Below, in pieces: positions 51,637 through 60,665 of a stretch of 64,000 bases of DNA. The stretch's first letter is position 1; each line of letters starts with the position of its first letter. A model generated the notes under the pieces. It was given only the letters and a program-made list of their open reading frames with translations. It was not told where the DNA came from and searched no databases. Source of the DNA: UBA4421 sp002704225 (GTDB taxonomy: Bacteria > Pseudomonadota > Gammaproteobacteria > Pseudomonadales > Azotimanducaceae). The stretch covers positions 62,001 through 126,000 of the forward strand of contig CACDWG010000007.1 in assembly GCA_902556425.1 (NCBI GenBank). The letters run 5' to 3'. Position numbers and translations under genes: made by a program.

Positions 51637-53922
51637 ATGCTCAACGTGCTGCGAAAAATTGTTCAGGACGTGACCCAAGAGGGAAACTTCGCCGCCTCTG
51701 TGCAGCTGCTGGCGGCCCACATCAAGGAAGCCCTTGGCACCGAAGTGTGCTCAATATACCTCGCATCAACCGACGGCAACGGTTATCTATTGGCAGCAAC
51801 CGAAGGCTTAAATGCCAGCCGGATTGGCGAAGTGATCCTGGCTCAGGATCAAGGTCTGGTGGGATTAGTCGGTCGACGCTCAGAACCCTTGAACCTAGAC
51901 ACAGCTCCCAGTCACCCAAATTTCCACTTCGTCCCTGAAATCGGAGAAGAGCCCTTCAACGCATTTCTGGGCGTGCCGATTCTCCATCAGGGCCGAGTGC
52001 TCGGCGTACTGGTTGTGCAACAGCGGGAGCCGAGACGCTTCGATGAATCGGAAGAGGCGTTCTTGGTTACCCTATCGGCCCAACTCGCCACCAGCGTGGC
52101 CCACGCGGAGGCGGTGGGAAGCCCCATTGTCGCTGACAGTGCGATCAATCTGATCGATGACGGGTATTTCAAAGGCTTCGCTGGTGCGCCAGGAATCGCT
52201 ATTGGTACCAGCGTCGTGATGCACCCCATAGCGGATTTGGATGCAGTGCCCAGCCGACCTGCAGAAGACATAACCGTTGAATTGATGTTGCTCGATCGCG
52301 CCATCGAAGCGGTACGCAATGACATTCGCAGTCTGATTCAATCGTTAACCACAAGCCTACCTCAAGAAGAACTGGCCCTGTTCGAAGCCTATTTGCATAT
52401 GTTGGATGACAGCGCGTTGGCCGGCGATATGCGTGAAGTCGTGCGACGCGGAGAATGGGCCCAGGGTGCCCTGCGCAAAGTCATTCGGCAGCATGTCAGT
52501 CGTTTCGAGGTAATGGACGACGAGTATCTGCGCGAGCGCGGTACCGACGTGAAGGATCTGGGGATCCGCGTGCTGGCCTATTTGCAGCGTATCCGCGAGA
52601 AGAAAACTCAGTTTCCGGATAACGCCATTCTGGTTGGCGAAGAAATCACACCGGCGATGTTGGGTGCCATTCCTGCGGACCAATTACGCGGGGTGGTGTC
52701 TGTGCGAGGTTCCGGTAATTCTCATGTGGCGATATTGGCTCGGGCCATGGGAATTCCCGCCGTCATGGGTGCATTGGACCTTCCTGCCTATGAGCTGGAA
52801 GGGATAACTCTGATCGTCGACGGCCACTACGGGGATGTCTACACCCAGCCCAGCGAGCAGCGCCTGTTGGAAAACATCTCTCTGCTCGACCAAGAGCGAG
52901 TCTTTGCAGAAGAACTCAACGAACTGAAGGAACTGCCTTGCGTCACGCAAGATGGGTGGCGCTTGCAGCTCTGGGTAAACGTGGGCCTGACCAGTGACAT
53001 CACCCGATCGCTGGATCGAGGCGCCGAGGGTATTGGATTGTTTCGCACCGAAGTGCCCTTTATGAGCCAAGACCGATTTCCGACAGAGCTGGAACAACGG
53101 AACTTGTATCGCGAACATATGGAGGCCTTTGAGCCCAGACCCGTGACCATGCGGACCTTGGACATCGGTGGCGATAAGTCGCTCTCCTATTTCCCAATCC
53201 AAGAAGAGAATCCGTTTTTGGGTTGGCGAGGTATTCGCGTCACGCTGGACCACCCAGAGATTTTTTTAGTTCAAGTGCGGGCCATGCTCAAGGCCAATGC
53301 GGGACTGCTTGGCGATTTGCGCATCATGCTGCCGATGATATCCAGCCTCACGGAATTCAGACGCTCAAAACGCCTGATCGATCAGGCCTATGCCGAAGTG
53401 GTCGAAGAGGGCGTGCAGGTGAAGCGACCGCAGGTTGGTGTATTGATCGAAGTGCCTGCCGCCGTCTACCAAGCACGACTGCTGGCAAAAGAAGCAGACT
53501 TTGTTGCCGTTGGCTCTAACGACTTGACCCAATACTTGCTAGCGATCGACCGCAACAACCCGCGAGTGGCCGAGCTCTATCAGGAAATTCATCCGGCGGT
53601 GATCACCGCTCTGCGTGAGGTGGCACGCGCGGTTCACGCCGAAGAAAAACCATTGGGCATTTGTGGCGAGCTTGCGGGCACGCCCGCGGGCGCCATTTTG
53701 CTGATGGCAATGGGTTATCACGTGCTCTCCATGAACGCCACGCACCTGCTGCGGGTGAAGTGGGTGATACGCAACATCAAGCGCAGTGATGCGCGACGTA
53801 TGCTGGCTCGCGTTATGCGCATGCACACTGCAGAAGAAGTCAGCCTCTTTCTCAATCGAGAGATTGTGCGCCTAGGGCTGAGTAAAGTAATGCCCGCACG
53901 CTCAGGCAAAGTTGCGCACTAG
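51637..53922 (+). CDS. ptsP: Nitrogen-type PTS phosphoenolpyruvate-protein phosphotransferase (EI-Ntr)
   Basis: Passes phosphate from PEP to NPr in the regulatory PTS. The 761-residue product has an N-terminal GAF domain (to about 165; GLVGLVGRRSEPLNL), then the EI domains: FKGFAGAPGIAIG, phospho-His site RGSGNSHVAILARAMG at about residue 355-370, GLFRTEVPFM, and the PEP-barrel segments SNDLTQYLLAIDRN and GICGELAG. The next gene is convergent. In enterobacteria lgt follows directly; here 4.4 kb intervene. Confidence 0.96.
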   Translation: MLNVLRKIVQDVTQEGNFAASVQLLAAHIKEALGTEVCSIYLASTDGNGYLLAATEGLNASRIGEVILAQDQGLVGLVGRRSEPLNLDTAPSHPNFHFVPEIGEEPFNAFLGVPILHQGRVLGVLVVQQREPRRFDESEEAFLVTLSAQLATSVAHAEAVGSPIVADSAINLIDDGYFKGFAGAPGIAIGTSVVMHPIADLDAVPSRPAEDITVELMLLDRAIEAVRNDIRSLIQSLTTSLPQEELALFEAYLHMLDDSALAGDMREVVRRGEWAQGALRKVIRQHVSRFEVMDDEYLRERGTDVKDLGIRVLAYLQRIREKKTQFPDNAILVGEEITPAMLGAIPADQLRGVVSVRGSGNSHVAILARAMGIPAVMGALDLPAYELEGITLIVDGHYGDVYTQPSEQRLLENISLLDQERVFAEELNELKELPCVTQDGWRLQLWVNVGLTSDITRSLDRGAEGIGLFRTEVPFMSQDRFPTELEQRNLYREHMEAFEPRPVTMRTLDIGGDKSLSYFPIQEENPFLGWRGIRVTLDHPEIFLVQVRAMLKANAGLLGDLRIMLPMISSLTEFRRSKRLIDQAYAEVVEEGVQVKRPQVGVLIEVPAAVYQARLLAKEADFVAVGSNDLTQYLLAIDRNNPRVAELYQEIHPAVITALREVARAVHAEEKPLGICGELAGTPAGAILLMAMGYHVLSMNATHLLRVKWVIRNIKRSDARRMLARVMRMHTAEEVSLFLNREIVRLGLSKVMPARSGKVAH

Positions 53923-53927
53923 GGTCG

Positions 53928-54731
53928 CTAGACGGCCTTGGACAACCCGCCATCCATGTTGATCGCGCAGCCGGTCAGATAAGAGGCCCGCTCGCTGGCT
54001 AAAAACAGCGCCAAATCGGCTGCTTCGTCTGCTCTGCCCATACGCTTCATTGGCAGGCGTTGACCTGCTTTTGCGATGAATTCGTTGAGCGAGAGGGATC
54101 CGTCACTTGCGTCGTGCTGGCGGCGGATTTGATCGCTCTCGATAAATCCAATCAGCATCGCGTTCACCAGAATATTGTCCGCCGCACCCTCGGCACTGAG
54201 GACCTTGGTTAAGGCCATGCCCGCGGCACGAGAGATAGATGTTGGCGCCGTGCCAGCATCGGGCAGTTTTGCGAAAACGTTCAGCAGGTTGATCACTCGC
54301 CCCCATTGACGTTTGGCCATGCCAGGCCAAACGAGGCGGGTCAGCCGTACAGCGGCCATCAGCTTGAGATCCAGATCTGCCTGCCACTCGTCGTCGGTGA
54401 TGTTAAGAAAAGGTTTGGCCGCAGATTGGCCGGCGTTGTTTACTAAAATGTCGATGGCGCCAAAACGATCCTTGGCCTGTTGGTGGGTTGCCGCGATCGC
54501 TTTTGCGTCGGTGACATCACAGACGAAGGCCGCAACGTCGGCGCTATCGCGATACCCGTCAGGCACCGTCAAGGCACGGATCTCTGTTTCAGCGGTGGCT
54601 AGATCCGCTGCGCCCCGCGCCAGCAGAACAACCTTTGCGCCGTGGCTGTAAAAGGCCTTGGCCATGGCCAGGCCCAAACCCTTGCTGGCACCGGTAATAA
54701 GTGCCGTCTTGCCGTTTAATGATGTATCCAC
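53928..54731 (-). CDS. SDR-family oxidoreductase with atypical active site
   Basis: About 267 residues. The Rossmann motif TGASKGLGLAMAKAF and LVNNAGQS are those of classical short-chain dehydrogenases, and the end LTGCAINMDGGLSKAV fits too. Where the catalytic YxxxK is expected, the sequence reads PTSISRAAGMALTK, with no Tyr, and Arg in the Lys position, so standard hydride-transfer chemistry is doubtful. A GTG at 54731 has GGGGAG six bases upstream and is the best start; ATGs at 54749 and 54761 are also in frame. Substrate unknown. Divergent from the GST gene. Confidence 0.8.
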   Translation of the reverse strand: MDTSLNGKTALITGASKGLGLAMAKAFYSHGAKVVLLARGAADLATAETEIRALTVPDGYRDSADVAAFVCDVTDAKAIAATHQQAKDRFGAIDILVNNAGQSAAKPFLNITDDEWQADLDLKLMAAVRLTRLVWPGMAKRQWGRVINLLNVFAKLPDAGTAPTSISRAAGMALTKVLSAEGAADNILVNAMLIGFIESDQIRRQHDASDGSLSLNEFIAKAGQRLPMKRMGRADEAADLALFLASERASYLTGCAINMDGGLSKAV

Positions 54732-54812
54732 GGTATTCTCCCCAGTCATAGTAATAGCCATCCCAGCACAGTCAGGATACCGTCTATGGGACAAAACATC
54801 AGGAAACGAGAC

Positions 54813-55553
54813 ATGCTCGACTTACATTACTGGCCAACTCCCAACGGCAAAAAAGTGACCATTCAGTTAGAAGAGTGCGGACTGGATTACAATGTGATCG
54901 AGTGCAACATTGGTAAGGGAGATCAATTTACCGATGAATTTCTCGCCATCAACCCCAACAACCGCATGCCAACTCTGGTGGATCATGCCCCGGAAGATGG
55001 CAATGGACCGCTCTCGGTATTTGAATCCGGCGCGATCATGCTCTACCTCGCAGAGAAGACAGGCCTGTTCATGCCGGCCGATGCGCGAGGTAAGTATGAG
55101 GTGGTGCAATGGGTGATCTGGCAGATGGCGAATCAGGGTCCCAAGACCGGCGAATGCGGCCACTTTCGCCGCCTAGGTGAGGACGCGGGTGATCAAAGTT
55201 ATGCGATTACGCGATTTACCGATGAGGTAAACCGATTTTATGGCGTGCTCAACAACAAGCTCTACAACCAGCGCTATCTGTGCGGTGATCAATACACCAT
55301 TGCAGACATGATTTGTTATCCGTGGACGATAAACTGGGAAGGACAGGGTCAGGACATCAATGAATTCAAATACTTCAAGCGCTGGTTTGACGAGCTGAGC
55401 GAACGCCCTGCTGTGCAGCGCGGTATGGCGGTTGGCGCGGATATGCAGAACGATTATTCGAGCCTGCCCAAGGAAGAGCTCGCCGCCTTGCGCGCTCTGC
55501 TCTACAACCAGCGAGCCAGACCCGCACCTGCGACCGGTGGCTTAGAAAGCTGA
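54813..55553 (+). CDS. Glutathione S-transferase, YghU/YfcG-like disulfide-bond oxidoreductase
   Basis: A 246-residue GST with thioredoxin-fold N-terminal domain (YWPTPNGKKVTIQLEECGL, NPNNRMPTLVDH, FESGAIMLYLAEKTG) and helical C-terminal domain (YLCGDQYTIADMICYPW). The TPNGKK active site, with Thr/Asn rather than Cys/Ser, and insert after PTLVDH are typical of YghU/YfcG, which reduce disulfides using glutathione. AGGAAACGAG precedes the ATG at 54813. The PPOX gene follows after 29 bp. Confidence 0.88.
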   Translation: MLDLHYWPTPNGKKVTIQLEECGLDYNVIECNIGKGDQFTDEFLAINPNNRMPTLVDHAPEDGNGPLSVFESGAIMLYLAEKTGLFMPADARGKYEVVQWVIWQMANQGPKTGECGHFRRLGEDAGDQSYAITRFTDEVNRFYGVLNNKLYNQRYLCGDQYTIADMICYPWTINWEGQGQDINEFKYFKRWFDELSERPAVQRGMAVGADMQNDYSSLPKEELAALRALLYNQRARPAPATGGLES

Positions 55554-55582
55554 TGGACTGATTGAACGTGAAAGGAAAAGGC

Positions 55583-56185
55583 ATGCGAATCATTGAATCC
55601 GTTTCTGAACTGGAAGCCTTATATGACGTCACGGTGCAAGGCGCCATCGACAAGGTATGCGATCACATCACGCCGCTGTACCGCCGCTGGATTGACGCTT
55701 CGCGATTTGTGATTTTGTCCACGGTGGGTCCTGAAGGTACCGACGCCAGTCCGCGGGGCGATCGCGACGAGGTGGTTCGTATCGCGAATCCGAAGACGGT
55801 GCTGATGCCAGATTGGCGGGGCAACAATCGGCTCGACTCCCTGAAAAACATTGTGCGCGATGGACGACTTAGCCTGATGTTTATGGTGCCAGGTTCAAAC
55901 ACCGTCGTGCGCGTCAACGGCACCGCCACACTGACCGCGCAAGCGAGCGTAACCGAACAGTTTGAGCATCAAGGTAAGCTGCCTCGCACGGTAATCGTGA
56001 TCGCAGTGGAAGAGGTGTATTTTCAATGCGCCAAGGCGCTGATGCGGTCGCGGCTGTGGTCGGTGGGTGATGAAAGCCAAGGCCTGCCCACTGCTGGCGA
56101 GTTTTTGCAGGAACATATTCCGGAGTTTGACGCGGCAGCCTACGACGCAGGTTATTCGGAATACGCTAAGGATCGGTTGTGGTAG
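55583..56185 (+). CDS. Pyridoxamine 5'-phosphate oxidase-family flavoprotein (MSMEG_1061 type)
   Basis: A 200-residue FMN-binding split-barrel protein: RRWIDASRFVILSTVGPEGTDASPRGD, LMPDWRGNNRLDSLKNIVRDGRLSLMFMVPGSN and VYFQCAKALMRSRLW are hallmarks of the MSMEG_1061 subfamily, whose substrate is not established. The ATG at 55583 follows AGGAAAAGG; an upstream TTG at 55562 is possible. Cotranscribed with the GST gene; its 3' end overlaps the convergent MFS gene by 20 bp. Confidence 0.88.
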   Translation: MRIIESVSELEALYDVTVQGAIDKVCDHITPLYRRWIDASRFVILSTVGPEGTDASPRGDRDEVVRIANPKTVLMPDWRGNNRLDSLKNIVRDGRLSLMFMVPGSNTVVRVNGTATLTAQASVTEQFEHQGKLPRTVIVIAVEEVYFQCAKALMRSRLWSVGDESQGLPTAGEFLQEHIPEFDAAAYDAGYSEYAKDRLW

Positions 56186-57458
56186 GCAGCAGGTCAGTAG
56201 GCTTTGCCGCAGACTCGCGGCGCTCGGCTGACGTTTCGTAATCAATAGTCATGCGGCGTACATCTTGAACGGTAAATACCAACAGCGTTGGGACGATCAC
56301 TACAAGGGCAGCGACGGTCAGTGTCAGTTGATGTCCGCCGCTTTCGTACAGCAAACCAAAGAGAACGATGCCCAAGGGTGCCAGCGCGATAGAACCGAGG
56401 TGGTCATAGGCGCTGACTCTGGACAGCATGTTTGCAGGCACTTTTTGTTGCAGGGTCGTATACCAAAAGACGCCGAAGATCTGTCCGGTGATTCCGCTGA
56501 TAAAGGCCGCAAGCACCACGACCCACAAGGCTAGGGGTACCGCCAGTGCCAACGGCACGAGGGCGAAAAACAACACACAGTAGCTCGCGACGTACATCGG
56601 GTGCCGGGGTCGAAGCTGCATACCCAGCAGACCGCCCAGCAGGGTACCAATGCCATGGGCTGATGCGATGAAGCCCCAATCCGTTGGCCCTCCCATTAAG
56701 TCTCTGGCGACGGCTGGCCCCAGAAGTCCAAATACGGCCTCCATGGCTGCAACGATAAGAGAGAACTGCAACACGATAACCCATAGCCAGGTGTGACGGC
56801 TGAACTCCTGCCACCCCAAGCGTAGATCCCTGAGTACGGATTGGGGCGGCGTCCTTTCCTGAGCGACAGGCCGCAGCAGCGAAACCAGTATGGCGGAAAA
56901 GCCAAAACTCAGGCCGTCGATCAACAGTGTTAGGCCGGGCCCGACAGTGGCCACCAGCACACCCGCCAGGGCGGCGCCAAATGCGACCGCACTGTTGCGA
57001 GCGATGCCGAGCAGGGCGTTTGTGGCCTGAAGCTCTGCTCGTGGCACCAATTGAATGATGAGTCCTGTCGCCGCGGGCGCATGGAAGGCGACGGCGATGC
57101 CGTTGACCAGCATGCATCCAGTCAGCAAGGGCACTGTTGCGTTGTCAGAGATAAACAGCCAAGCGATCGTGCACTGGGCTGTCATCGCCGTGACCTCAGC
57201 GAAAACCATGATGCGTTTGCGCGAGGTGCGATCAGCGATCACGCCGCCGAGAAGCAGCACGACGATAGAGGCGGCGGTTGGGGCCGCAATAACGAATGCA
57301 GCGTCTGCCGCAGAGCCGGTAAGTTCTAAGACGCCAAAGGCCATGGCGATGGGTGCCATGGCGGTGCCTGTATAGCTCACCACATAGGCGATGAACATTC
57401 GGCTAACGTTGGGGTTGGCTAGTAGGCGTAAGCCCTGTGCGATGTGATTGGTCGCCAT
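56166..57458 (-). CDS. Major facilitator superfamily transporter (DHA3-like)
   Basis: A 430-residue inner-membrane protein with about 12 hydrophobic segments. The loop motif GGVIADRTSRKRIMVFAE between segments 2 and 3 and GLLGPAVARDLMGGP in the middle fit MFS_3/enterobactin-exporter-like drug-efflux transporters. The cargo cannot be told. Start ATG at 57458 (MATNHIAQGL) follows CGAGAG; an in-frame start at 57500 is less likely. Its C-terminal tail is hydrophilic and overlaps the PPOX gene end. Confidence 0.88.
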   Translation of the reverse strand: MATNHIAQGLRLLANPNVSRMFIAYVVSYTGTAMAPIAMAFGVLELTGSAADAAFVIAAPTAASIVVLLLGGVIADRTSRKRIMVFAEVTAMTAQCTIAWLFISDNATVPLLTGCMLVNGIAVAFHAPAATGLIIQLVPRAELQATNALLGIARNSAVAFGAALAGVLVATVGPGLTLLIDGLSFGFSAILVSLLRPVAQERTPPQSVLRDLRLGWQEFSRHTWLWVIVLQFSLIVAAMEAVFGLLGPAVARDLMGGPTDWGFIASAHGIGTLLGGLLGMQLRPRHPMYVASYCVLFFALVPLALAVPLALWVVVLAAFISGITGQIFGVFWYTTLQQKVPANMLSRVSAYDHLGSIALAPLGIVLFGLLYESGGHQLTLTVAALVVIVPTLLVFTVQDVRRMTIDYETSAERRESAAKPTDLLPTTTDP

Positions 57459-57522
57459 ATCAACTCTCGTGAGCAGACGCTGACTGTAACCTAACGGCAA
57501 ATGAACGGGCGCTTATGAAGGG

Positions 57523-58308
57523 TTAGACTTCAGCGGAAGTGTCGACTGATTCAACGGCAAACTCAAACTCTACTCTCGGACCCAGCACACCCTCGGGCAG
57601 ATAGGTTTGCTCAGTGAAGTAGATCTCTTTGCGACCCATGCGGACAACGGTGCTGGCTCGGGTGCCGTAATGCCCATCACTGATAAAGCATGAGGCTAAG
57701 TGTCGCTCTCTCTCGATGGGCACACCGCGATTGGGCAGGCGGTCATCGGCGGGTTTTTCCTGATCATTGAGCAACTCGATCAGTTGATGATTCGTGTGAT
57801 CACCGTCGGCGAGGGCGCCAAGTCTGTTTGCACCGTCTACGCACTTGGGCCATGTAGCGCCCAGTTCAGCATTGCTCAGGCCGTAGTCGCCGGCGGGCAG
57901 CAAGCGGCTGCGCGGCTGATCCGGTTGCGACACGTTGGTGGTGTGCAGCAGATGCCGGCCGTCAAATAGCAGCAGATTAAATCCTGCGTATTGATCGCCC
58001 TTGATGCTTAGGGCGTAGTCTTTAACCGACAGCGCGCCGTCCAAAAAGCCATGGACCAATTCACCCCGAGATTTGGGGAAGGGGGTGAGATCGCCTTGAG
58101 CGAAATTGGTCAATGCCGCAAAACGACCGTGGCGTGAACAACCCAGCCATGTGCCGCCGGCGACCAGATCTTTTCCCGCCAAGATATGGGGTTCGTCATC
58201 CCAGAACTGCGCGCCGGCGCTGGCGCGCTCATGAAACTCATCTCGGTTCGCGGCAACTAAAAGCGGCTCGTCTGACTGGGGGCGAAAGCGGAACAAAATT
58301 AAGCACAT
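57523..58308 (-). CDS. NRDE/TANGO2 family protein
   Basis: A 261-residue protein with the N-terminal signature MCLILFRF then LLVAANRDEFHERAS and GGTWLGCSRHGRFAALTN, defining the NRDE (Asn-Arg-Asp-Glu) family that includes human TANGO2. Members have been implicated in heme or lipid handling; the activity is not settled. Cys2 after removal of Met would suit an N-terminal nucleophile hydrolase fold. Divergent from lgt, 85 bp apart. Confidence 0.9.
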   Translation of the reverse strand: MCLILFRFRPQSDEPLLVAANRDEFHERASAGAQFWDDEPHILAGKDLVAGGTWLGCSRHGRFAALTNFAQGDLTPFPKSRGELVHGFLDGALSVKDYALSIKGDQYAGFNLLLFDGRHLLHTTNVSQPDQPRSRLLPAGDYGLSNAELGATWPKCVDGANRLGALADGDHTNHQLIELLNDQEKPADDRLPNRGVPIERERHLASCFISDGHYGTRASTVVRMGRKEIYFTEQTYLPEGVLGPRVEFEFAVESVDTSAEV

Positions 58309-58393
58309 ATTGCGAACTGGCTGGTAAAGAAGGCAGCGAGTGTATCAGGACTTTGGGTTATTCTGCGGGTCGAATCCTGTGATAAAGCTGTCT

Positions 58394-59224
58394 ATGCAAT
58401 ACCCGGTTATTGATCCCATCATCCTCTCTCTTGGACCCGTTGCACTGCGCTGGTATGGGCTGATGTATTTGCTTGGGTTCGCCGCGGTGTATGTGCTTGG
58501 GCAGTGGCGTATCAACAATCGTCCGCAAAGTCTGAACACTCGCTGGGACCCAGACCAACTGTCTGATCTCGTGTTTTACGGTGCCATGGGCGCAGTACTC
58601 GGTGGTCGAGTGGGCTATGTGCTGTTTTACGGGTTTGAGCGTTTTACCGGGGATCCGCTGTATTTATTTCGAGTCTGGGAAGGCGGCATGTCGTTCCACG
58701 GTGGGTTCCTCGGCGTGCTGGTCGCCATGGTGCTGTTTGGTCGCCGCTACGAAAAGGACTTTCTCGCCGTGACGGACTTTCTTGCTCCCCTATGTCCAAT
58801 TGGTCTTGGGTTCGGTCGGATGGGCAATTTTATCAACATGGAGCTGCCTGGCCGCGTTACCGAAAGTAGTCTTGGGCTGGTGTTCCAGTGTCAGGCTGTG
58901 CGGGACTTAAACCCCATGTGTTTCGGGGTTTGGGAAGGTGCGGCCAGACATCCATCGTCGCTTTATCAAGCGGCTACCGAGGGGGCGCTGCTGTTTGTCG
59001 TGCTTTGGTGGCTGTCATTGCAGCCTCGGGCCAAGGGTGTTCTCTCCGGCGCGTTTTTGCTCGGTTATGGTCTGTGCCGGTTTATGACGGAATTTCTGCG
59101 CTCGCCAGATGCCCACATCGGTTTTGTGCTGTTCGAATTTGTCAGTATGGGGCAGCTACTCTCGCTACCCATGGTGATCGCTGGAGGGGCTTTGCTGTAC
59201 TGGTCTCGACGTCCTGCTCATTGA
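58394..59224 (+). CDS. lgt: Prolipoprotein diacylglyceryl transferase
   Basis: Inner-membrane enzyme adding diacylglycerol to the lipobox Cys of prolipoproteins. The product (276 residues from MQYPVIDPIILSLG) has LRWYGLMYLLGF, the HGGFLG motif (MSFHGGFLGVLVAM) and the signature GFGRMGNFINMELPGRV, plus about seven membrane segments. Starts at GTG 58379 or the in-frame 58340 are alternatives. thyA follows after 100 bp. Confidence 0.95.
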   Translation: MQYPVIDPIILSLGPVALRWYGLMYLLGFAAVYVLGQWRINNRPQSLNTRWDPDQLSDLVFYGAMGAVLGGRVGYVLFYGFERFTGDPLYLFRVWEGGMSFHGGFLGVLVAMVLFGRRYEKDFLAVTDFLAPLCPIGLGFGRMGNFINMELPGRVTESSLGLVFQCQAVRDLNPMCFGVWEGAARHPSSLYQAATEGALLFVVLWWLSLQPRAKGVLSGAFLLGYGLCRFMTEFLRSPDAHIGFVLFEFVSMGQLLSLPMVIAGGALLYWSRRPAH

Positions 59225-59324
59225 GGTTAAAAGTCGGTACGGGCTCGCGCGAGGATGGAAGATCTGATCGCTCACCTCATACATCACTGTTAATATCTCC
59301 CTTTGCACAGCGAAGGCAACGTCC

Positions 59325-60119
59325 ATGCAACAGTACCTCGATCTGATGCGCCATGTTCGAGAAAACGGCACTCTCAAAGCCGATCGAACGGGCACAGGCA
59401 CCTACAGCGTATTTGGTCATCAAATGCGTTTTGACCTGAGTGCCGGATTTCCCTTGGTCACGACCAAGAAAGTTTTCCTCAAAGGGATCATTCACGAGCT
59501 TTTGTGGTTCTTGGCGGGTTCGACCAACATCTCGTACTTGACCGATCATAATGTGCATATTTGGGATGAGTGGGCGGACGAGCACGGAGAGCTTGGGCCG
59601 GTATACGGATCCCAGTGGCGATCTTGGCCCGGGCCCGACGGCGGCACGATTGACCAAATTGAAGCGTTAGTCGAAGGCATTCGCACGAATCCGGACAGTC
59701 GCCGGCACATTGTCAGCGCGTGGAATGTGGCCGAGGTGAATCATATGGCGCTGCCGCCATGCCATACCCTTTTCCAATTTTATGTGGCGGATGGCAAGTT
59801 GTCCTGCCAGCTATATCAGCGAAGTGCGGACATTTTTCTCGGTGTGCCTTTCAACATCGCTTCCTATGCGTTGTTGACCATGATGATCGCGCAGGTATGC
59901 GATCTGGCGTTGGGTGACTTTGTGCACACCATGGGGGACGCGCACCTGTACACCAATCATCTGGAGCAGACGGATCTACAACTCAGTCGTAGTCCATTGC
60001 CACTGCCACAAATGCGCCTGAACCCCGATGTGAAAGATATCTTTGGCTTTGTTTACGAAGATTTTGAGTTGACGGGTTACGAATGCCACGGCGCGATAAA
60101 AGCACCAATCGCGGTTTAA
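59325..60119 (+). CDS. thyA: Thymidylate synthase
   Basis: Makes dTMP from dUMP using methylenetetrahydrofolate. The 264-residue product has the dUMP-binding DRTGTGTYSVFGHQMRFDL, catalytic Cys in LPPCHTLFQFYVADGKLSC at about residue 146, RSADIFLGVPFNIASYALL and DAHLYTNHLEQ. Length is exactly that of E. coli ThyA. folA follows after 24 bp, coupling dTMP synthesis to recycling of dihydrofolate. Confidence 0.98.
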   Translation: MQQYLDLMRHVRENGTLKADRTGTGTYSVFGHQMRFDLSAGFPLVTTKKVFLKGIIHELLWFLAGSTNISYLTDHNVHIWDEWADEHGELGPVYGSQWRSWPGPDGGTIDQIEALVEGIRTNPDSRRHIVSAWNVAEVNHMALPPCHTLFQFYVADGKLSCQLYQRSADIFLGVPFNIASYALLTMMIAQVCDLALGDFVHTMGDAHLYTNHLEQTDLQLSRSPLPLPQMRLNPDVKDIFGFVYEDFELTGYECHGAIKAPIAV

Positions 60120-60143
60120 GTACGACACCAGGATTTCATTACT

Positions 60144-60650
60144 ATGCAGCTGTCTCTGATTTGGGCCATGGCCGAAAACCGCGTCATTGGTCGAAACAAT
60201 TCCCTGCCTTGGCGTTTGCCGAACGACATGCGCCACTTCATGAAAACCACCATGGGTCGGCCGGTGATTATGGGGCGAAAAACATTTGAATCGATGAAAG
60301 CACCGTTACCGGGTCGAACAAACATTGTGCTTACGCAAAATGAACAGTGGCAGCGGGAGGGCATTCAGGTCGTACCTACCCTAGAAGAAGCCATTGCTCT
60401 GGCCGAAAGTCAGAGCCTGATCGATGGAGTGGATGAGGTTATGGTGATCGGCGGCGCGCAAATCTACGAACTGGCCCTGCCGTTGGCAGACCGGCTGTAC
60501 CTTACGACCGTCCATGCCGAGCCTCAGGGTGATGTTTTCTTCCCGCCTGTCGATCTGAGCGGGTGGCAGGTCGTGGAAGAAGAACGCTGCGAAGCCGACG
60601 AGCGCCACAGCAGTGCCTACACGTTTCAAACCTTAGAACGAGCGTCGTGA
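60144..60650 (+). CDS. folA: Dihydrofolate reductase
   Basis: NADPH-dependent reduction of dihydrofolate to tetrahydrofolate; target of trimethoprim. The 168-residue product has WAMAENRVIGRNNSLPWRLPNDMRHF (catalytic acidic residue in PNDM), RPVIMGRKTFESM and VMVIGGAQIYELALP. Placed directly behind thyA. The AcoX-like gene follows after 15 bp. Confidence 0.97.
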   Translation: MQLSLIWAMAENRVIGRNNSLPWRLPNDMRHFMKTTMGRPVIMGRKTFESMKAPLPGRTNIVLTQNEQWQREGIQVVPTLEEAIALAESQSLIDGVDEVMVIGGAQIYELALPLADRLYLTTVHAEPQGDVFFPPVDLSGWQVVEEERCEADERHSSAYTFQTLERAS

Positions 60651-60665
60651 CTGGAGCCACAGTCG

